Of a DNA stretch of 45,000 bases, positions 22,411-32,837 are shown piece by piece. Source of the stretch: Cristatella mucedo (taxonomy: Eukaryota; Bryozoa; Phylactolaemata; Cristatellidae); contig WPIO01000018.1 in assembly GCA_009760855.2 (NCBI GenBank), forward strand, positions 5,185,001-5,230,000, in the 5' to 3' direction. Positions within the stretch are counted from its first letter, which is position 1; every line of letters starts with the position of its first letter. The position numbers were made by a program, and so were the translations under genes. A model generated the notes under the pieces. The model did no database searches. It was not told the origin of the DNA and saw only the letters and a list, made by a program, of their open reading frames with translations.

Positions 22411-22549
22411 TTTTTTGTCCCCTGACTTGAGGACACTTAAAACGGAGCTAATAATGCTTCCGTACCTCGCAGCATTTGCTGAGTCCGTGGGAATCGACCT
22501 TTGTGTGCGTACGCGTGCGAATGGTCTGCATGTTATCGCTAACCATGTT

Positions 22550-22640
22550 GACTGCAGCTCAAGCAAAGTGTCTAGAAAGAGATTTAGTTCTTACAGGGCG
22601 CCGTATGCAAAGTTACAATCACTATTACGTAGTGGCAATT
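22550..22640 (+). mobile_element. LINE 3' tail fragment
   Basis: AAGTGTCTAGAAAGAGATTT followed by AGTTCTTACAGGGCGCCG and TATGCAAAGTTACA. This is the older tail type with TATRCAAA. No coding part is present. Confidence 0.6.
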
Positions 22641-23253
22641 CTTTAATCCCTACCGTCATTTCCGCGGTCGTCTCCGACGCAAAATGAAGTTGGCTGCCCC
22701 CCCCCCCCCGCTAGTGAGCTGTACCGACGGAGCAGACGAAATTCAAAGTACGAAGTACGCATACATTTTAAGACGTCGCAACGTCGCTGCAATGTCCGCC
22801 TCTTTGGGACGGATGATGCTGCAGGCTTCGTCGAACCGTTGTAAGGAGACAGCAAACGAGGCCGACACTAGATCGCTTACGCTTGCTATTGTGACGGTAC
22901 GGGTCGCGAGACAGACGGCGCAGGCAGCTTCTTCCGTAGGCCGTACAACTTCGGCGGCGGCTGGCCCAGCCCTGTTTATACCGACAATGCGGGCAGCGAT
23001 AAGTAGCCCGATTGGCTCACTCCGTAGCGACCCTTCGAGAGCCTTGCCACCAAAGGGCGCGCTTGCCGTACGCCTCTACTGACCTAGAGTCGCTGCCTGC
23101 CTGTCGAGCGTCGAATCGACTTCAACATCCTCAGCCAATCAGGCTTACAGGTGGCTTCACTCGCTTGCACCAGCGCAACTGTCCTCGACCTCCTTGCTGC
23201 TCCTCTGGCAAGCACCGCGCTATTCGGCTTCCCGCCGTACAGCCGCGCCTCAC

Positions 23254-23257
<4 letters not shown>

Positions 23258-23319
<62 letters not shown>

Positions 23320-23320
23320 A

Positions 23321-23412
<92 letters not shown>
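23258..23412 (+). repeat. compound (GA)n(CA)n(TA)n microsatellite
   Basis: A GA run of about 60 bp, a CA run of about 70 bp and a TA run of about 20 bp directly abut. The apparent coding frames (ER, HT and IY repeats) are artefacts. Confidence 0.97.
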
Positions 23413-24204
23413 CATACATGCAGCTAGCACCAGCGGACGACTCTGTCCGCGTCCTTCATCGACCTTCGCAGCGAAAATTCACGGGGAGCCCCTACCAGAC
23501 TCTTGGAAGCGAGCGAGCACCGCTGCACGAGTTTTAGCAATTTCAGGGAACTTTGACGAGAAATTCCGACGTTTTCGGTGCGGGCGATTAGCTGCAGTTC
23601 CGGAGACTCGGCATCCAAGCACGTCAGAGTGAGTTTAGTCGCAGGAAAAACAGCGCCCGCGAGAGCGAGGCTCGTTTCCGTTACCGATTGCCTCCCTACC
23701 GAGGCCATACGCAGTCGTCTGCTGACTCGCCCTAAGCCACGTTGACGTAGCTTTCGTTGCGGTTCAAAGGTTTCAACGCACCCGGTGCACCGATCTGAGT
23801 TCGATTGTTGCTAATGCTTAATGCCCGAATTCAAGTAAGTCACTGCACGTCGCTAATAATTAAATTTTAAAAATCTGTCATTGCAATTTTGACCTCGGTC
23901 GTAGCTTCTTAAATTTGGCCGAGTGAGTAGCAGCATTCACCGGAAACCCAATCAGCGGTTCTTATGTAAAAAGATAGCTTGGCGTAGTCTCGTGATTGCA
24001 CATTAAAGGAGGTAAAATAAGACCAACTTTTCTGCACACATTCAATGTCCCGTCGGGATGAGTGGCGCCTGCTGTCGCTGGTGGCAGCATTATTTTGAGT
24101 ACAATTTAGTTGTGCTCGCGTTGAGTGCCCTACTTAACGGCAAAGTGATGCTTCCGGTTACGTAACTATTTCACTAAACGGGTATAATCTAGGCATTGTA
24201 GCAT
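23413..24204. other. no supported feature
   Basis: I read this as unique intergenic sequence. No exon with conserved protein similarity, RNA gene or repeat was recognised. Confidence 0.5.
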
Positions 24205-24625
24205 CCGCTTTTCGGAATCTAATTATTTACCTACACCTCGTACAAACCTCAAATCCTTCGGGGACCGCTCCTTTCATTTGTATGCTCCCAAAGCCTGGAA
24301 CTCGCTCCCGACTTGCATCATGGCATCTCTTGACTTGATCACATTTAAAAAGAACGTAAAAGACATCTATTTATCACAGCATTTAGTGGGTCCCTGTGAT
24401 TCGTCTTTTGTGTGCTTATGCATGCTGCCGTTGTTCATGCTGCCACTAACCATATTTGCATGCTGAATTTGTACATATCACCCCTAATCATGCTATTCTT
24501 GTTGTTTATTGCTATAACATGCTACCACTAACCATTCGATCGTGCTTCCTTTGCAGCAAATGCAAAGTGCCTAGAAAGAAACTGAGTTCTTTTCGGGCGA
24601 TATATCAAACGCATTATTATTATTA
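24205..24625 (+). mobile_element. LINE 3' copy with RT C-terminus
   Basis: Begins in the RT C-terminal region (CTTTTCGGAATCTAATTATT; then LKSFGDRSFHLYAPKAWNSL and PTCI in frame). It continues through the stop, GTGGGTCCCTGTGATTCGTC, the repeated CATGCTGCC units and GTGCCTAGAAAGAAACTGAG, and ends in (ATT)n near 24625. Confidence 0.85.
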
Positions 24626-24724
24626 TTTTAACCTGAAATGGCAGCATAAATTGAACCCGGAGGAAACCGTCATTTACTTGGCCACTGGGGCATTTCTGTG
24701 ACAGGCTGTTTTATTATTTTTATT

Positions 24725-25080
24725 TTATCAAGGATGTATATATCGCTCTAAGCGAACTAAAATCTCTCTGCAGGAACTTCGCATGAGCAGGAAAAGAGGC
24801 ACGTAATTTCTGCATGCACGAAATTTGCACGTAATTGCTGCATGCACGCAAAGGACGACTCACAAAGGACAAAGTGGCCGCTGAGAAATAGCGGGTTTTA
24901 CAAGGACTTTACCAATTTGATTGAAGTCCTATAACTGAAGGCGCGGAGTTCAAATGATTTGAAGTTGGCTAGAGGCACAGCTACACGACTAGAGTCGATG
25001 GAGCGGGGGGAGTGTGGCACGAAGAGGGCAAAGCACTTCGAGCAAAGCCAGTACAGCAGAGAGGTGCTTCCAGCGAATGA
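24725..25080 (-). mobile_element. old LINE copy, decayed
   Basis: A minus-strand relic: AAAATCTCTCTGCAGGAAC is a degraded tail, and GGACGACTCACAAAGGACAA is the 3' UTR. The segment around 24950-25020 reads in reverse as a degraded NxKSFxxRAFS RT end. Both tail and coding remnants are strongly diverged. Confidence 0.45.
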
Positions 25081-25084
25081 AAAT

Positions 25085-25174
25085 GAAAAGCTGAAAGTGA
25101 GTGGAGGAAAAGTGAAGGAAAAGCTGAAAGTGAGTGGAGGAAAAGTGAAGGAAAAGCTGAAAGTGAGTGGAGGA
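25085..25174 (+). repeat. 33-bp tandem repeat, about 2.7 copies
   Basis: Units start at 25085, 25118 and 25151 with GAAAAGCTGAAAGTGAGTGG. The copies are identical over the repeated length, indicating recent expansion. Confidence 0.95.
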
Positions 25175-25414
25175 ATGGAAACCACTGCAGGTCAAAACGA
25201 TGCGGTCTGATTCTAGAGTGTCGACGATGACACGCTTAGCCGCCGAATCGTTCCCAATCGGTAAGCGTGGTGCGTGCCGGAAGAAGCGTATACAGCGGAT
25301 ACGTTTTTCTGGTGTGTGTGCGCGCGCTCGCGCGCTTTCGTGCGTGTGACTATCTCTCGTGTGTTTCTGTTAGATGCGCAGTCGGTAAAGCATGAACAAT
25401 AAAAAGCAACAAAA

Positions 25415-25454
25415 GCTCTGCAGGCGCTCTCGCGCTCGAGAGCGCCTGCAGAGC
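25415..25454. repeat. 18-bp perfect inverted repeat (hairpin)
   Basis: Arms GCTCTGCAGGCGCTCTCG at 25415-25432 and its exact complement at 25437-25454, separated by CGCT. The stem is GC-rich. No T-run follows, so it is not a Pol III terminator. Its role is unknown. Confidence 0.95.
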
Positions 25455-26837
25455 AGCGCACGAGTCGCCTGGTGTGACAGTATATAGTACAACGGAAGAG
25501 GTTTCGTCGATCGTCCGGGAGTAATTGCTTCCGCAGTTAGAAGTTTCCACTCGGAAGCTTGGTCTCGCGATTGAAGAATTCAAAGAAAAAGAATTAGGCC
25601 TCAAAGAAAGCGCCGTTGATTGGGAGACCGGGTGACTTCAGAGACTTCGTGCACGGGCACGGGAACTCGCTGTGGGGCTGCTCGGCGCGGCGCGGCGTAT
25701 CGAGTTCGACGGGCCAGTTGCATGATTAGGGATCTGCGTCTGTCTGTCTGTCTGTCAGCCAGTTATTGATCGTTCGAAATCAATAAGGAATCCAAGTGGC
25801 ACAAAGTTTTGCAAAGAGGGTGGTCATTCGATAATAACAGGGGCAGACTTTCGTCCAAATTGTATCGGCAGTGATGTCCATCCAATCCGTCAAAAACAGG
25901 CAAGGCCAAGGCCAGACTCAGCAGACAAGGCCAAGGCAGACGCGCCAACTCGCTTCAATAGCAGAAGTGTTCATCCCAGCCAGGTCGGCAGCAACAATTC
26001 ACACATCGACTCGATTTGAAACGATCATCTCCCACAGCTCGGCCAAAGAGATGTTCTCTGGGCATGCAGTGATACTTGCTGGGCTGCCAGCGATAGCAGG
26101 CTCGCTTCGCCAGCTTTTGAAATCCCAGCCCCCTCAAAACCCAGCGTTCGTGATTCCCACTCTAGATCGCATGTCTTCAGCGGTGTACTCATGACGCCGA
26201 AGGTACCCGACAGGCCTGACCTGACATGCTGCTGTTGGCCCTGCATGCGGCATCTTTTTTTTGGGGCATCTGATGCGCATCCGCAAGAGAAGAAGATGGC
26301 AGCGAGAAAGATATTATAGGAGCCTTGCGGCCGTTTGCAGCCTCGCTTTGGCTTGGCCCGCAGCAACGCAGGGTCTAGTTGCCAGGCTGCACGCCAGCTG
26401 GAGTGACTTGACTCATCGGCTGCCGTCGCTGGCCAGCAGGCCCAGGTGCCCCACCTCGCCCCTGCACTGCGAACGGTGCTGCCGCAACCAACTCGAAATA
26501 TATAATTAGAGCTCCTCCTGAACGTCAGCCTGATGCTCGCACGAGCACTCGGCAGAGAGATCAAAGGGATGGGTGCCACGCGAGTGAGGGCACTCGGTGA
26601 GGCCAGTTAGAATAACTAACGATCGAAGGCTTTCATCTGTCTTTCGCCGCCATCGTGGCGGTGCTGCCCGAGTCGCTCGCACATGAAGCCGCTCGCCATC
26701 GCGTCCAAGGTCGAGCCCCTCGAGGGCTCGAGTAGCCTCGAGCGAGATCTCGAGGGCAGAACTTGAAAGACGCTGACTTTAGCTGACAACTGAGTGCTGA
26801 ATATTCGCCATACCATAGGAATGAGGGAGCGTTTATA
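25455..26837. other. no supported gene
   Basis: A short CTGT run lies at about 25738. The minus-strand frame 26025-26579 (184 codons) has no recognisable domain and no supporting splice context. Otherwise this is unique-looking intergenic DNA. Confidence 0.5.
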
Positions 26838-26966
26838 GCTGACGTAACAGCCTGATTTGTATAGCATCAGAAGAGCCTTGACGGCTACAGTTGGCAATAA
26901 AAGATTGCTCACTGCAGGATTCGAACCCACTACCTTTGTCGTGGAGAACGACATACCAAACGTGCC
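26838..26966 (-). mobile_element. SINE-B copy, head truncated
   Basis: TTTGTATAGCATCAGAAGAG, CTTGACGGCTACAGTTGGC, then the B-box complement GGATTCGAACCCACTACC. The A-box side is diverged after GAGAACGACAT. Confidence 0.7.
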
Positions 26967-28520
26967 TGCCCTGGACTTGCTCGCGCTTGCTTCCGCATGC
27001 AAGTCGAACTTTGCTGGCACGAGAACTTGCTGTGGGGCTCAAAATCGCACGCGGGCGACTAAAGACTAATGGCAGTGCGGCGGCCGAACTAGGGCCTCGA
27101 AGCAAAGGCTAAAGAACCGCAAAGGTCGCTGCGTCAATGTCAAAGTTGAGCCTTAATGTCAAGATTGAGCGTCAATGTCACGGTTGAGCCATCAATGCCA
27201 GCAATCTGCCGATAGCGGCAGAATTCATCAATGGTGTCCATACCTTGAAAAATCAGCTCACTTCTCGTTCGGCACATTTTTCTTCGAATCTATTTTGCAC
27301 AGATTGATCTGCGCCACCTCTGTACAGGCAAGAGGCTGGCCGATGTACGATGAGATTTTGAAATAGCTATGGCTGGTAGGGGTGGGGGTCGGGGAGCCTC
27401 GGCCACCCCGAGCTCCGGACCCGACGGGTACGAGCGGATAATGTCGAAGATTCATTTAGCAATATCGCGTGATTCATTTAGCAATATCGTGCTCAGGCGA
27501 GCCTGCTTCAATAAGCTGTGACTGTGCAGACTGAGACAGCAACTCAAATTCAAGCTGCTCGGGTATTTCATTGAGGTTGGAACTCTTTTCGAGTACCCTC
27601 ACATCCGATTGGTGTTACGACATCCCCTCCTCTCTAGCACGTCCCGAACACGTCATCCAGATGGCGGTGAAGGGGAATGATGAAAGGCTCGCTTCATCCG
27701 GCGCGCTCATCGGCTGCTCTATGATTGGTCGCCGCGACGCGGTAAATGGTGTGGCCCCCTGGCGTGGTCCCGAGTTTGCCTCCGAATAATACCTGTAGAC
27801 AGGTGCAGCTCCTCGCGTCTACATTCACTGCAAGGAAGCAGTCTCCCGCTACTCTATGCTACTGCTCCATACCGGAGTTGGTGCAGTACGCTAAAGGGCT
27901 TACGAGGTCGACGAACGGATTTTGAGAACACGAGAATTGTGGTTGAGCTTCGGGTGTCCCGTCATCTTCTCCGTAGAGACTTCGCGCTTGAGCGCGTACC
28001 CGTAGTTGAGCTCAAAGAAGGCAAGACTGGTAGCAGTTGACGGGCAGCTGAGGCGAGGCTGACACTATTAAGTGCCAAGTTGAGCTTTCAAGTTGTGCGT
28101 CTGACCATAGGATTTGTCTTTCGCGGCATCCTTGACAGTCGCACGAGGATGGGAGAAATTTTCGACGAAGTCGGAGGAGCGTTCCGCGACACTCGTCGTA
28201 TCGCTGGCATCCTGCTCTTATCCTGCGGCGGCGGCGGCGATCTGGCGACCCCGTCACCCTTGGATGGCTTCAAATGCCAAGAACACTTGTGCTTGCATAC
28301 GAAAGTTGAGCTGTGAGACAACGAGATGGCATCAGCTTGATTAAAATTCGCAGACTCAAGCCTGCTTGAGTGCACCGAAAATAACAAATAACAATACGTC
28401 TAGCGAATTTTGACATAACAGGGTTTGAGGCACTTAAATTTCAAAACTTAGCTCTCTTAGACCAGCTTCGACAAGCATACAAACCAGGACAAGGTAAGTT
28501 CTACTTGGAACATGAGACAG
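26967..28520. other. intergenic DNA with two short tandem repeats
   Basis: 27132-27199 holds about 3.4 copies of a 19-20-bp unit (GTCAATGTCAAAGTTGAGC type). 27452-27492 holds two near-identical copies of GATTCATTTAGCAATATCG. No gene is supported in this stretch. Confidence 0.6.
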
Positions 28521-28524
28521 AACA

Positions 28525-28690
28525 CACACACACACACACACACACGCACGCACACACGCACACGCGCACACACACATAAACACTCACAAAACACACAAAA
28601 CACACAAAACACACAAACACACACACGCCAGCGCACTCACACACACACACACACACACGCGCGCGCGCGCACGCACACACATACTCAGAC
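28525..28690 (+). repeat. (CA)n-rich microsatellite
   Basis: About 165 bp of CA repeats with CG, AAA and TCA interruptions, including a short alternating CG run. The reading frames across it are compositional. Confidence 0.93.
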
Positions 28691-29399
28691 ACACGCAAGC
28701 ACAATCGCAAAGCTCCCACACACAGACCAGACAAGCACTCAGCAAAAGAGTGTTTGTGCATAGGCAGAGGGACACAAAAGGGATTGCGCACACACAAGGA
28801 CAGGGACGCTGACATGTTCAATTTGATATTTTTGGCTAATTTCGAGAGCTCTTTGTAGATTCGGGATGCCTTGATAGACAACAGTATTCAAAGAAGAAAC
28901 ATAAGGAGGAACGCAGTAACGGCGGCGGCTCAAACGCGGCTGCGTTTGAAGAATACAAGAAAGCTTACAACGAGGTGGAACGTTTGCAGCGTGTCATTTT
29001 GGCCTTGAAAGGTATGTCGGAGAATTTAAACCGCCTGGAAACAGACCTTGCGGTAATTATGCAGAAAACCACCGAAGCTTGATTTTTCATGGACATCCTT
29101 TGACTAGCTATAACCAGAATATTCAGAAACGCTCAATGGCAGCGAAGCCAATACGTTATCTATCCAGAAATGTAATGCGAAATAATTCAAGTTGAACTGC
29201 GAGCTCGATCGCTTGCAGCGAGTCGCTACGTGGAGATTCGTACGAAGATGAAAGGTGAATACAATAGCGACTCGTAATTGATTCATAGATAATTGAACGG
29301 CTGATAAATTCATTCGCTGTGTGAAGCGACGCGCCCGAAGTCACTTCTCCAAGTGAGAATGAGTGTCGCTCGTAACAAAACAAATCAATAGATAAGACG

Positions 29400-29776
29400 C
29401 ACGCTCGCCGCCGCCATTTTCGAAAGATGAGCAGCTAGCGCGTCGAGGTGTCGATGCGTGCGTTCGAGCGTCTCTGCGCGCGCGCGCGCGCGCGCGCGCG
29501 CCAGCGCACGGACGTCGTCGGGAAGGAGGAAGGCTGGGGCCGAGGATCGTAGCTAGAGGGAGACGACACGTTGACCTCGTGGGTGGGGGCGATGCAAGGT
29601 CGAGGCATTCTTTTCGAAGCATTGTCGGAAAAGCCTCTTCAGCCCCTCTACAAATGTCGTCGTCCGCAATGTTAGGAACGATCGACAGACAGCTCGAGAC
29701 GGCGAGAGACGTCGAGCCGCCCGACAGACCCGTCCGACTCAACTTGTCTAGAGATAAATTGGTGCCCACATTTGGA
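29400..29776 (+). promoter_or_regulatory. possible CpG-rich promoter and first exon
   Basis: A CpG-dense patch contains GCCGCCGCCATTTTC (a YY1-like box on the reverse strand) and a pure GC run (29477-29502). Downstream is a short frame from ATG at 29654 to TAG at 29776. It starts MSSSAMLGTIDRQLETARD and looks less compositional than most frames here. I did not find a matching next exon, and the minus-strand frame over the same DNA is also open, so this is a suggestion only. Confidence 0.2.
29477..29502. repeat. alternating CG run
   Basis: About 26 bp of pure alternating C and G, a sequence type that can adopt left-handed Z-DNA. It sits in the CpG-rich patch described at 29400-29776. Confidence 0.95.
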
Positions 29777-29780
29777 TAGT

Positions 29781-29935
29781 CTGGCTTGGCTCAGTGGTTA
29801 AGGTGCTCGCCCCGACCAAGGTCTGGTCGAGGTAGTGGGCTCGAGACTCGTGGCACATGTGAAGCGCCTGAATAGATATTGGGCGTTCTCTTAGGGCGCT
29901 ATACAAGTGAAGTATTATTAGTATTGCTGTTATCA
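29781..29935 (+). mobile_element. SINE-A copy
   Basis: tRNA-like head: TGGCTCAGTGGTTAAGGTGC (A-box region) and GTGGGCTCGAGACTCG (B-box region). The tail is GAAGCGCCTGAATAGATATT, then TTCTCTTAGGGCGCTATAC and AAGTGAAGTATTATTAG. It retains both SINE and LINE-like parts. Confidence 0.85.
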
Positions 29936-29999
29936 TTCAAAGTCTGACGTAGCGCATCGAAGGCGCTCCACTCGGCCTGCGGGCCTCCTGCTCCAGACA

Positions 30000-30450
30000 T
30001 GCTTACAAAGAATGGCCGCCTCGTTAGCAGCTCGCAGACGTTCCTGCCCGTGCGGCAAAGTGCTCGCACTTGGCGCACAGCTCGACAGCTGGGCGCGTAT
30101 CTGTCGAGAACGGCGAAGCTGCCGCATCACGTGACTTCTCTACGACCCGCACGACGGCTCTTCCTCGATCGAGCGGCGCACCGCACTTCTAAGGTTCAAC
30201 GACTCACTTACTTTTAGGTCCTTTAATTCTCCGGCCTACGTCTCGGAAGCACTTCCCAATCAGGCTTCCCAGGGTGTCGCCAGCTCTTTGGGCTCGAGTC
30301 GTTTAGCTGCGCCTCGAACCGACTTTAAATCCTTTGGGAGGAGCCACGGGCCTTTGGCCTGTACGCTCCCAAAGCCCGGAGCTCACTACCGATGGACATC
30401 GCCCGACATCCTCTGACTTGACGACATTTAAAAAGAAGTCCGGCTGGCCT
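30000..30450 (+). mobile_element. old LINE RT C-terminal fragment
   Basis: A decayed frame resembles the LINE RT end. The HHVTSLRPARRLFLDRAAHR segment aligns with the HITPLLADLHWLPVKQR region. Further on, CTTTAAATCCTTTGGGAGG and TGTACGCTCCCAAAGCC match the LKSFGDRxFxxYAPKAW block. The block ends near GACATTTAAAAAGAAG, before the 3' UTR. Confidence 0.6.
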
Positions 30451-30899
30451 TCGCAGCCTCCGCCCAAAATCCTCCAAATTTTCCTTCGAGCGTGTTCTCG
30501 TATATCCTGACACTGTGCCTGCTCTCGAGATCCGTGCGGGGCTTGTGCGTCTTCCAGTTCCGGACAGAACGAGACCGAAAACATGGCGCTGGTAACATGG
30601 CCGCTAGATCGAGCTGACGCGCGACAAATACCGACGGATGCAGCCCCGAGCCTCGTGAGGACTCGTGGCTGCATCGACTTGTAGTGGCAGCAACAACGAA
30701 CGCGGGTTCCAGTGCCGACAGCAGCGAAAGACGGCAGAGTAACGAATAGCACCCGTAGCTCACGATAGCAAAGTACGCACGCGTAGCGTAGAGAAGGCCA
30801 TTGATTAGTGACGAAAGGTTACAGGTGTTCTTCAGCGGCCATGACGTACACCATCTTTCAGCTGAGTAGCTTGGAGCGCTTAATAAAAATACTAGCTGA
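30451..30899. other. no supported feature
   Basis: Unique-looking sequence. The minus-strand frame of 149 codons (30303-30752) overlaps the LINE fragment and lacks recognisable domains. Confidence 0.5.
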
Positions 30900-31058
30900 T
30901 TTAAAAGTCTCTTTTGTTTAGCAACAAAAGAGACTTAACGGCTGTCACCACCACTCGCAGCGGCAATAAAGTATCCCCGAAAGTCGGATTCGGAGCTGCG
31001 ACCTCGGGACCGAAACCGTTAAAAGCAACCGCCTCGCCTAGTGAGCCATCTCGGCTCT
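30900..31058 (-). mobile_element. SINE-B copy with perfect 3' hairpin
   Basis: Read on the minus strand: tRNA-like head (GGCTCACTAGGCGAGGCGG), a degraded B box, GTGGTGACAGCC, then the 3' end. The 3' end is a perfect 14-bp inverted repeat, 30905-30918 with 30923-30936 (AAGTCTCTTTTGTT, loop TAGC). Other copies keep only a partial version of this hairpin. Confidence 0.8.
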
Positions 31059-31224
31059 TACAACGCTGCTCCAACGCCAGGGGCACCAACTCCAGATGCA
31101 CAACTGACTGTCTACGTAGCTCCCTCTGCTTTTACGCTGCCTCGGCCGCGGATAAGCGCACAACTTGTTTGTAGCCATTAGAATGCAGAAGCCACAAATA
31201 ATAAAAATAAGTCATATTAAAAGA

Positions 31225-31407
31225 CTAATTTAGCTGATTTATATAATATTACTAATTTATATGACTAATTTAGCTATAATATTACTAATTTATATGACTA
31301 ATTTAGCTATAATATTACTAATTTATATGACTAATTTAGCTATAATATTACTAAATTATATGACTAATTTAGCTATAATATTACTAATTTATATGACTAA
31401 TTTAGCA
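31225..31407 (+). repeat. 33-bp AT-rich tandem repeat
   Basis: About 5.5 copies of a 33-bp unit containing TATATGACTAATTTAGC and TATAATATTAC. The units are nearly identical, with one substitution in the fourth (TAAATTATATG). Because 33 is divisible by 3, a repeated 11-residue open frame (MTNLAIILLIY) appears. I take it as a by-product. Confidence 0.95.
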
Positions 31408-31663
31408 CTCCGCCGATTCGCTATCGCAAACCAATTGATAAACTTCGTTCCCACCACAGTGCCCAGAAAGAGACGTAGTACTACAAGGACGCTACTATGC
31501 AATGCTTAGTTATTATCCTACTCGAAAATAGGATGGCTAATCATAATAAAAAAGTGATAGCTTCGTGTTAAAACCATTCCTGGGTGTGTGAATCGAAAGC
31601 AGTGCCGCTTTAGCGACCTTTACTTTACACCCAATATGAAAACAGCGGCAGCTTCCTCGAGAG

Positions 31664-31826
31664 CAGCGGTTCTCAACCTGTGGGTCGCGACCCCTTTGGG
31701 GTCGAACGACCCTTTCACTGGGGTTCGCCTCAGACCATCGGAAAACACGCGTTTCGCACACAGTAATTTTATCGTTGGGGTTGCCACAACATGAGAAACT
31801 GTATTAAAGAGTCCCGGCATTAGGAA
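31664..31826 (+). mobile_element. SPIN-type hAT non-autonomous element
   Basis: The left end CAGCGGTTCTCAACCTGTGG, then GTCGCGACCCCTTTGGGGTC, GAACGACCCTTTCACTGGGG and AGACCATCGGAAAACAC match from memory the 5' end of the SPIN (Space Invader) hAT family and its MITEs. The 3' half has ATTTTATCGTTGGGGTTGCC, ACAACATGAGAAACTGTATT and CGGCATTAGGAA, again in SPIN order. The terminal inverted repeat on the right (expected GGTTGAGAACCGCTG) is lost at the edge of the TC array. The middle is shortened. Confidence 0.85.
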
Positions 31827-31831
31827 TTCTC

Positions 31832-31905
31832 ACTCTCTCCCTCTCTCTGTCTCTCTCTCTCTCTCTGTCTCTCTCTCTCTCTCTCTCTGTATATATATCT
31901 ATCTC

Positions 31906-31968
<63 letters not shown>

Positions 31969-32019
31969 GTCTCTCTCTCACTCTCACCCTGTCTCCGATT
32001 CTGTCTCTCTCTCTCTTGG

Positions 32020-32062
<43 letters not shown>

Positions 32063-32063
32063 T

Positions 32064-32108
<45 letters not shown>

Positions 32109-32186
32109 TCCTCTCTCTCTCTCTCTATCTCTCTCTCTCACCCTGTTTCCGATTCTGTCTCTTTCTCTCTTGGTCTCTGTCTGTCC

Positions 32187-32263
<77 letters not shown>

Positions 32264-32312
32264 TCTCTGTCTCTCTCTATCTCTGTCTCTCTCTATCTCT
32301 CTCCCACTCTCA
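31832..32312 (+). repeat. (TC)n-rich microsatellite with duplicated block
   Basis: About 480 bp of TC/TCTG. The interruption CACCCTGTCTCCGATTCTG at about 31985 recurs as CACCCTGTTTCCGATTCTG near 32140, followed in both by CTCTTGGTCTCTGTCT, so a unit of about 155 bp has been duplicated. No gene. Confidence 0.95.
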
Positions 32313-32589
32313 CCCACCTCGCAGATCGCCGCACGGTGTCCGCTCTCGGTGTGTGCCTCCGTCTGACGGTTTTTCGCACGGCGCATGCAGCGCGAGCGGC
32401 ACTTCGCACACGCTCGGCTGGCAGGCGAACACCCACCGCATGGAGTTCTGAGCGACGAGCCCATTTATTTCGTTCGCCAATGGCAGCTCGCAGCGAGCGC
32501 GGAGGGTTCTCTAGCAAGCAACTGACAATGACGAAGGAGGTAATGGCGGACAGAAACCACGCCCAGCCCGCGCCACTGCGAGCTCAGTG

Positions 32590-32660
32590 GCCGCGTCCAA
32601 TCGCCTCCGAGCTTCGGCGCTCGGCATAAAAGGCTGCAGCGTAGAGACGCGTAGAAGCAC
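32590..32660 (+). promoter_or_regulatory. possible CCAAT/TATA promoter
   Basis: A CCAAT box (GTCCAATCGCC, about 32596) lies roughly 30 bp before CATAAAAGGC (about 32626), in GC-rich surroundings. Spacing and order are those of a TATA promoter, but the downstream sequence soon runs into a LINE copy and shows no exon. Low confidence. Confidence 0.2.
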
Positions 32661-32837
32661 CTGCTCTAGGCTTGCCACCTAGTGCAAAACAAACCAGCGC
32701 GACAGACCAGTCTGCCGCCGAGACACGCTTCCGTCGACTGCGTAAGGGAGAGGCTCTTCAGCGTGAGAGACCACTCTGGTCAGGGCTCTTCAGCGATACT
32801 CACCGATGCCGACCGAATTTCCCCAGCCGTTTTCAAA

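Larger units (their letters stand above)
19985..23257. other. intergenic DNA, few recognisable features
   Basis: Apart from LINE and SINE remnants at 22215-22275, 22278-22410 and 22550-22640, this 3.3-kb stretch shows only unique-looking sequence. It includes a poly-C run at about 22697 and open frames without recognisable domains. No gene is supported. Confidence 0.55.

Noticed and set aside
26025-26579. 184-codon minus-strand frame
   Set aside because: Composition is mixed and low in hydrophobic pattern; no domain recognised and the opposite strand is also open.
28525-28690. CRISPR-like or satellite array
   Set aside because: Simple CA dinucleotide repeat with no spacer structure; the genome is eukaryotic.
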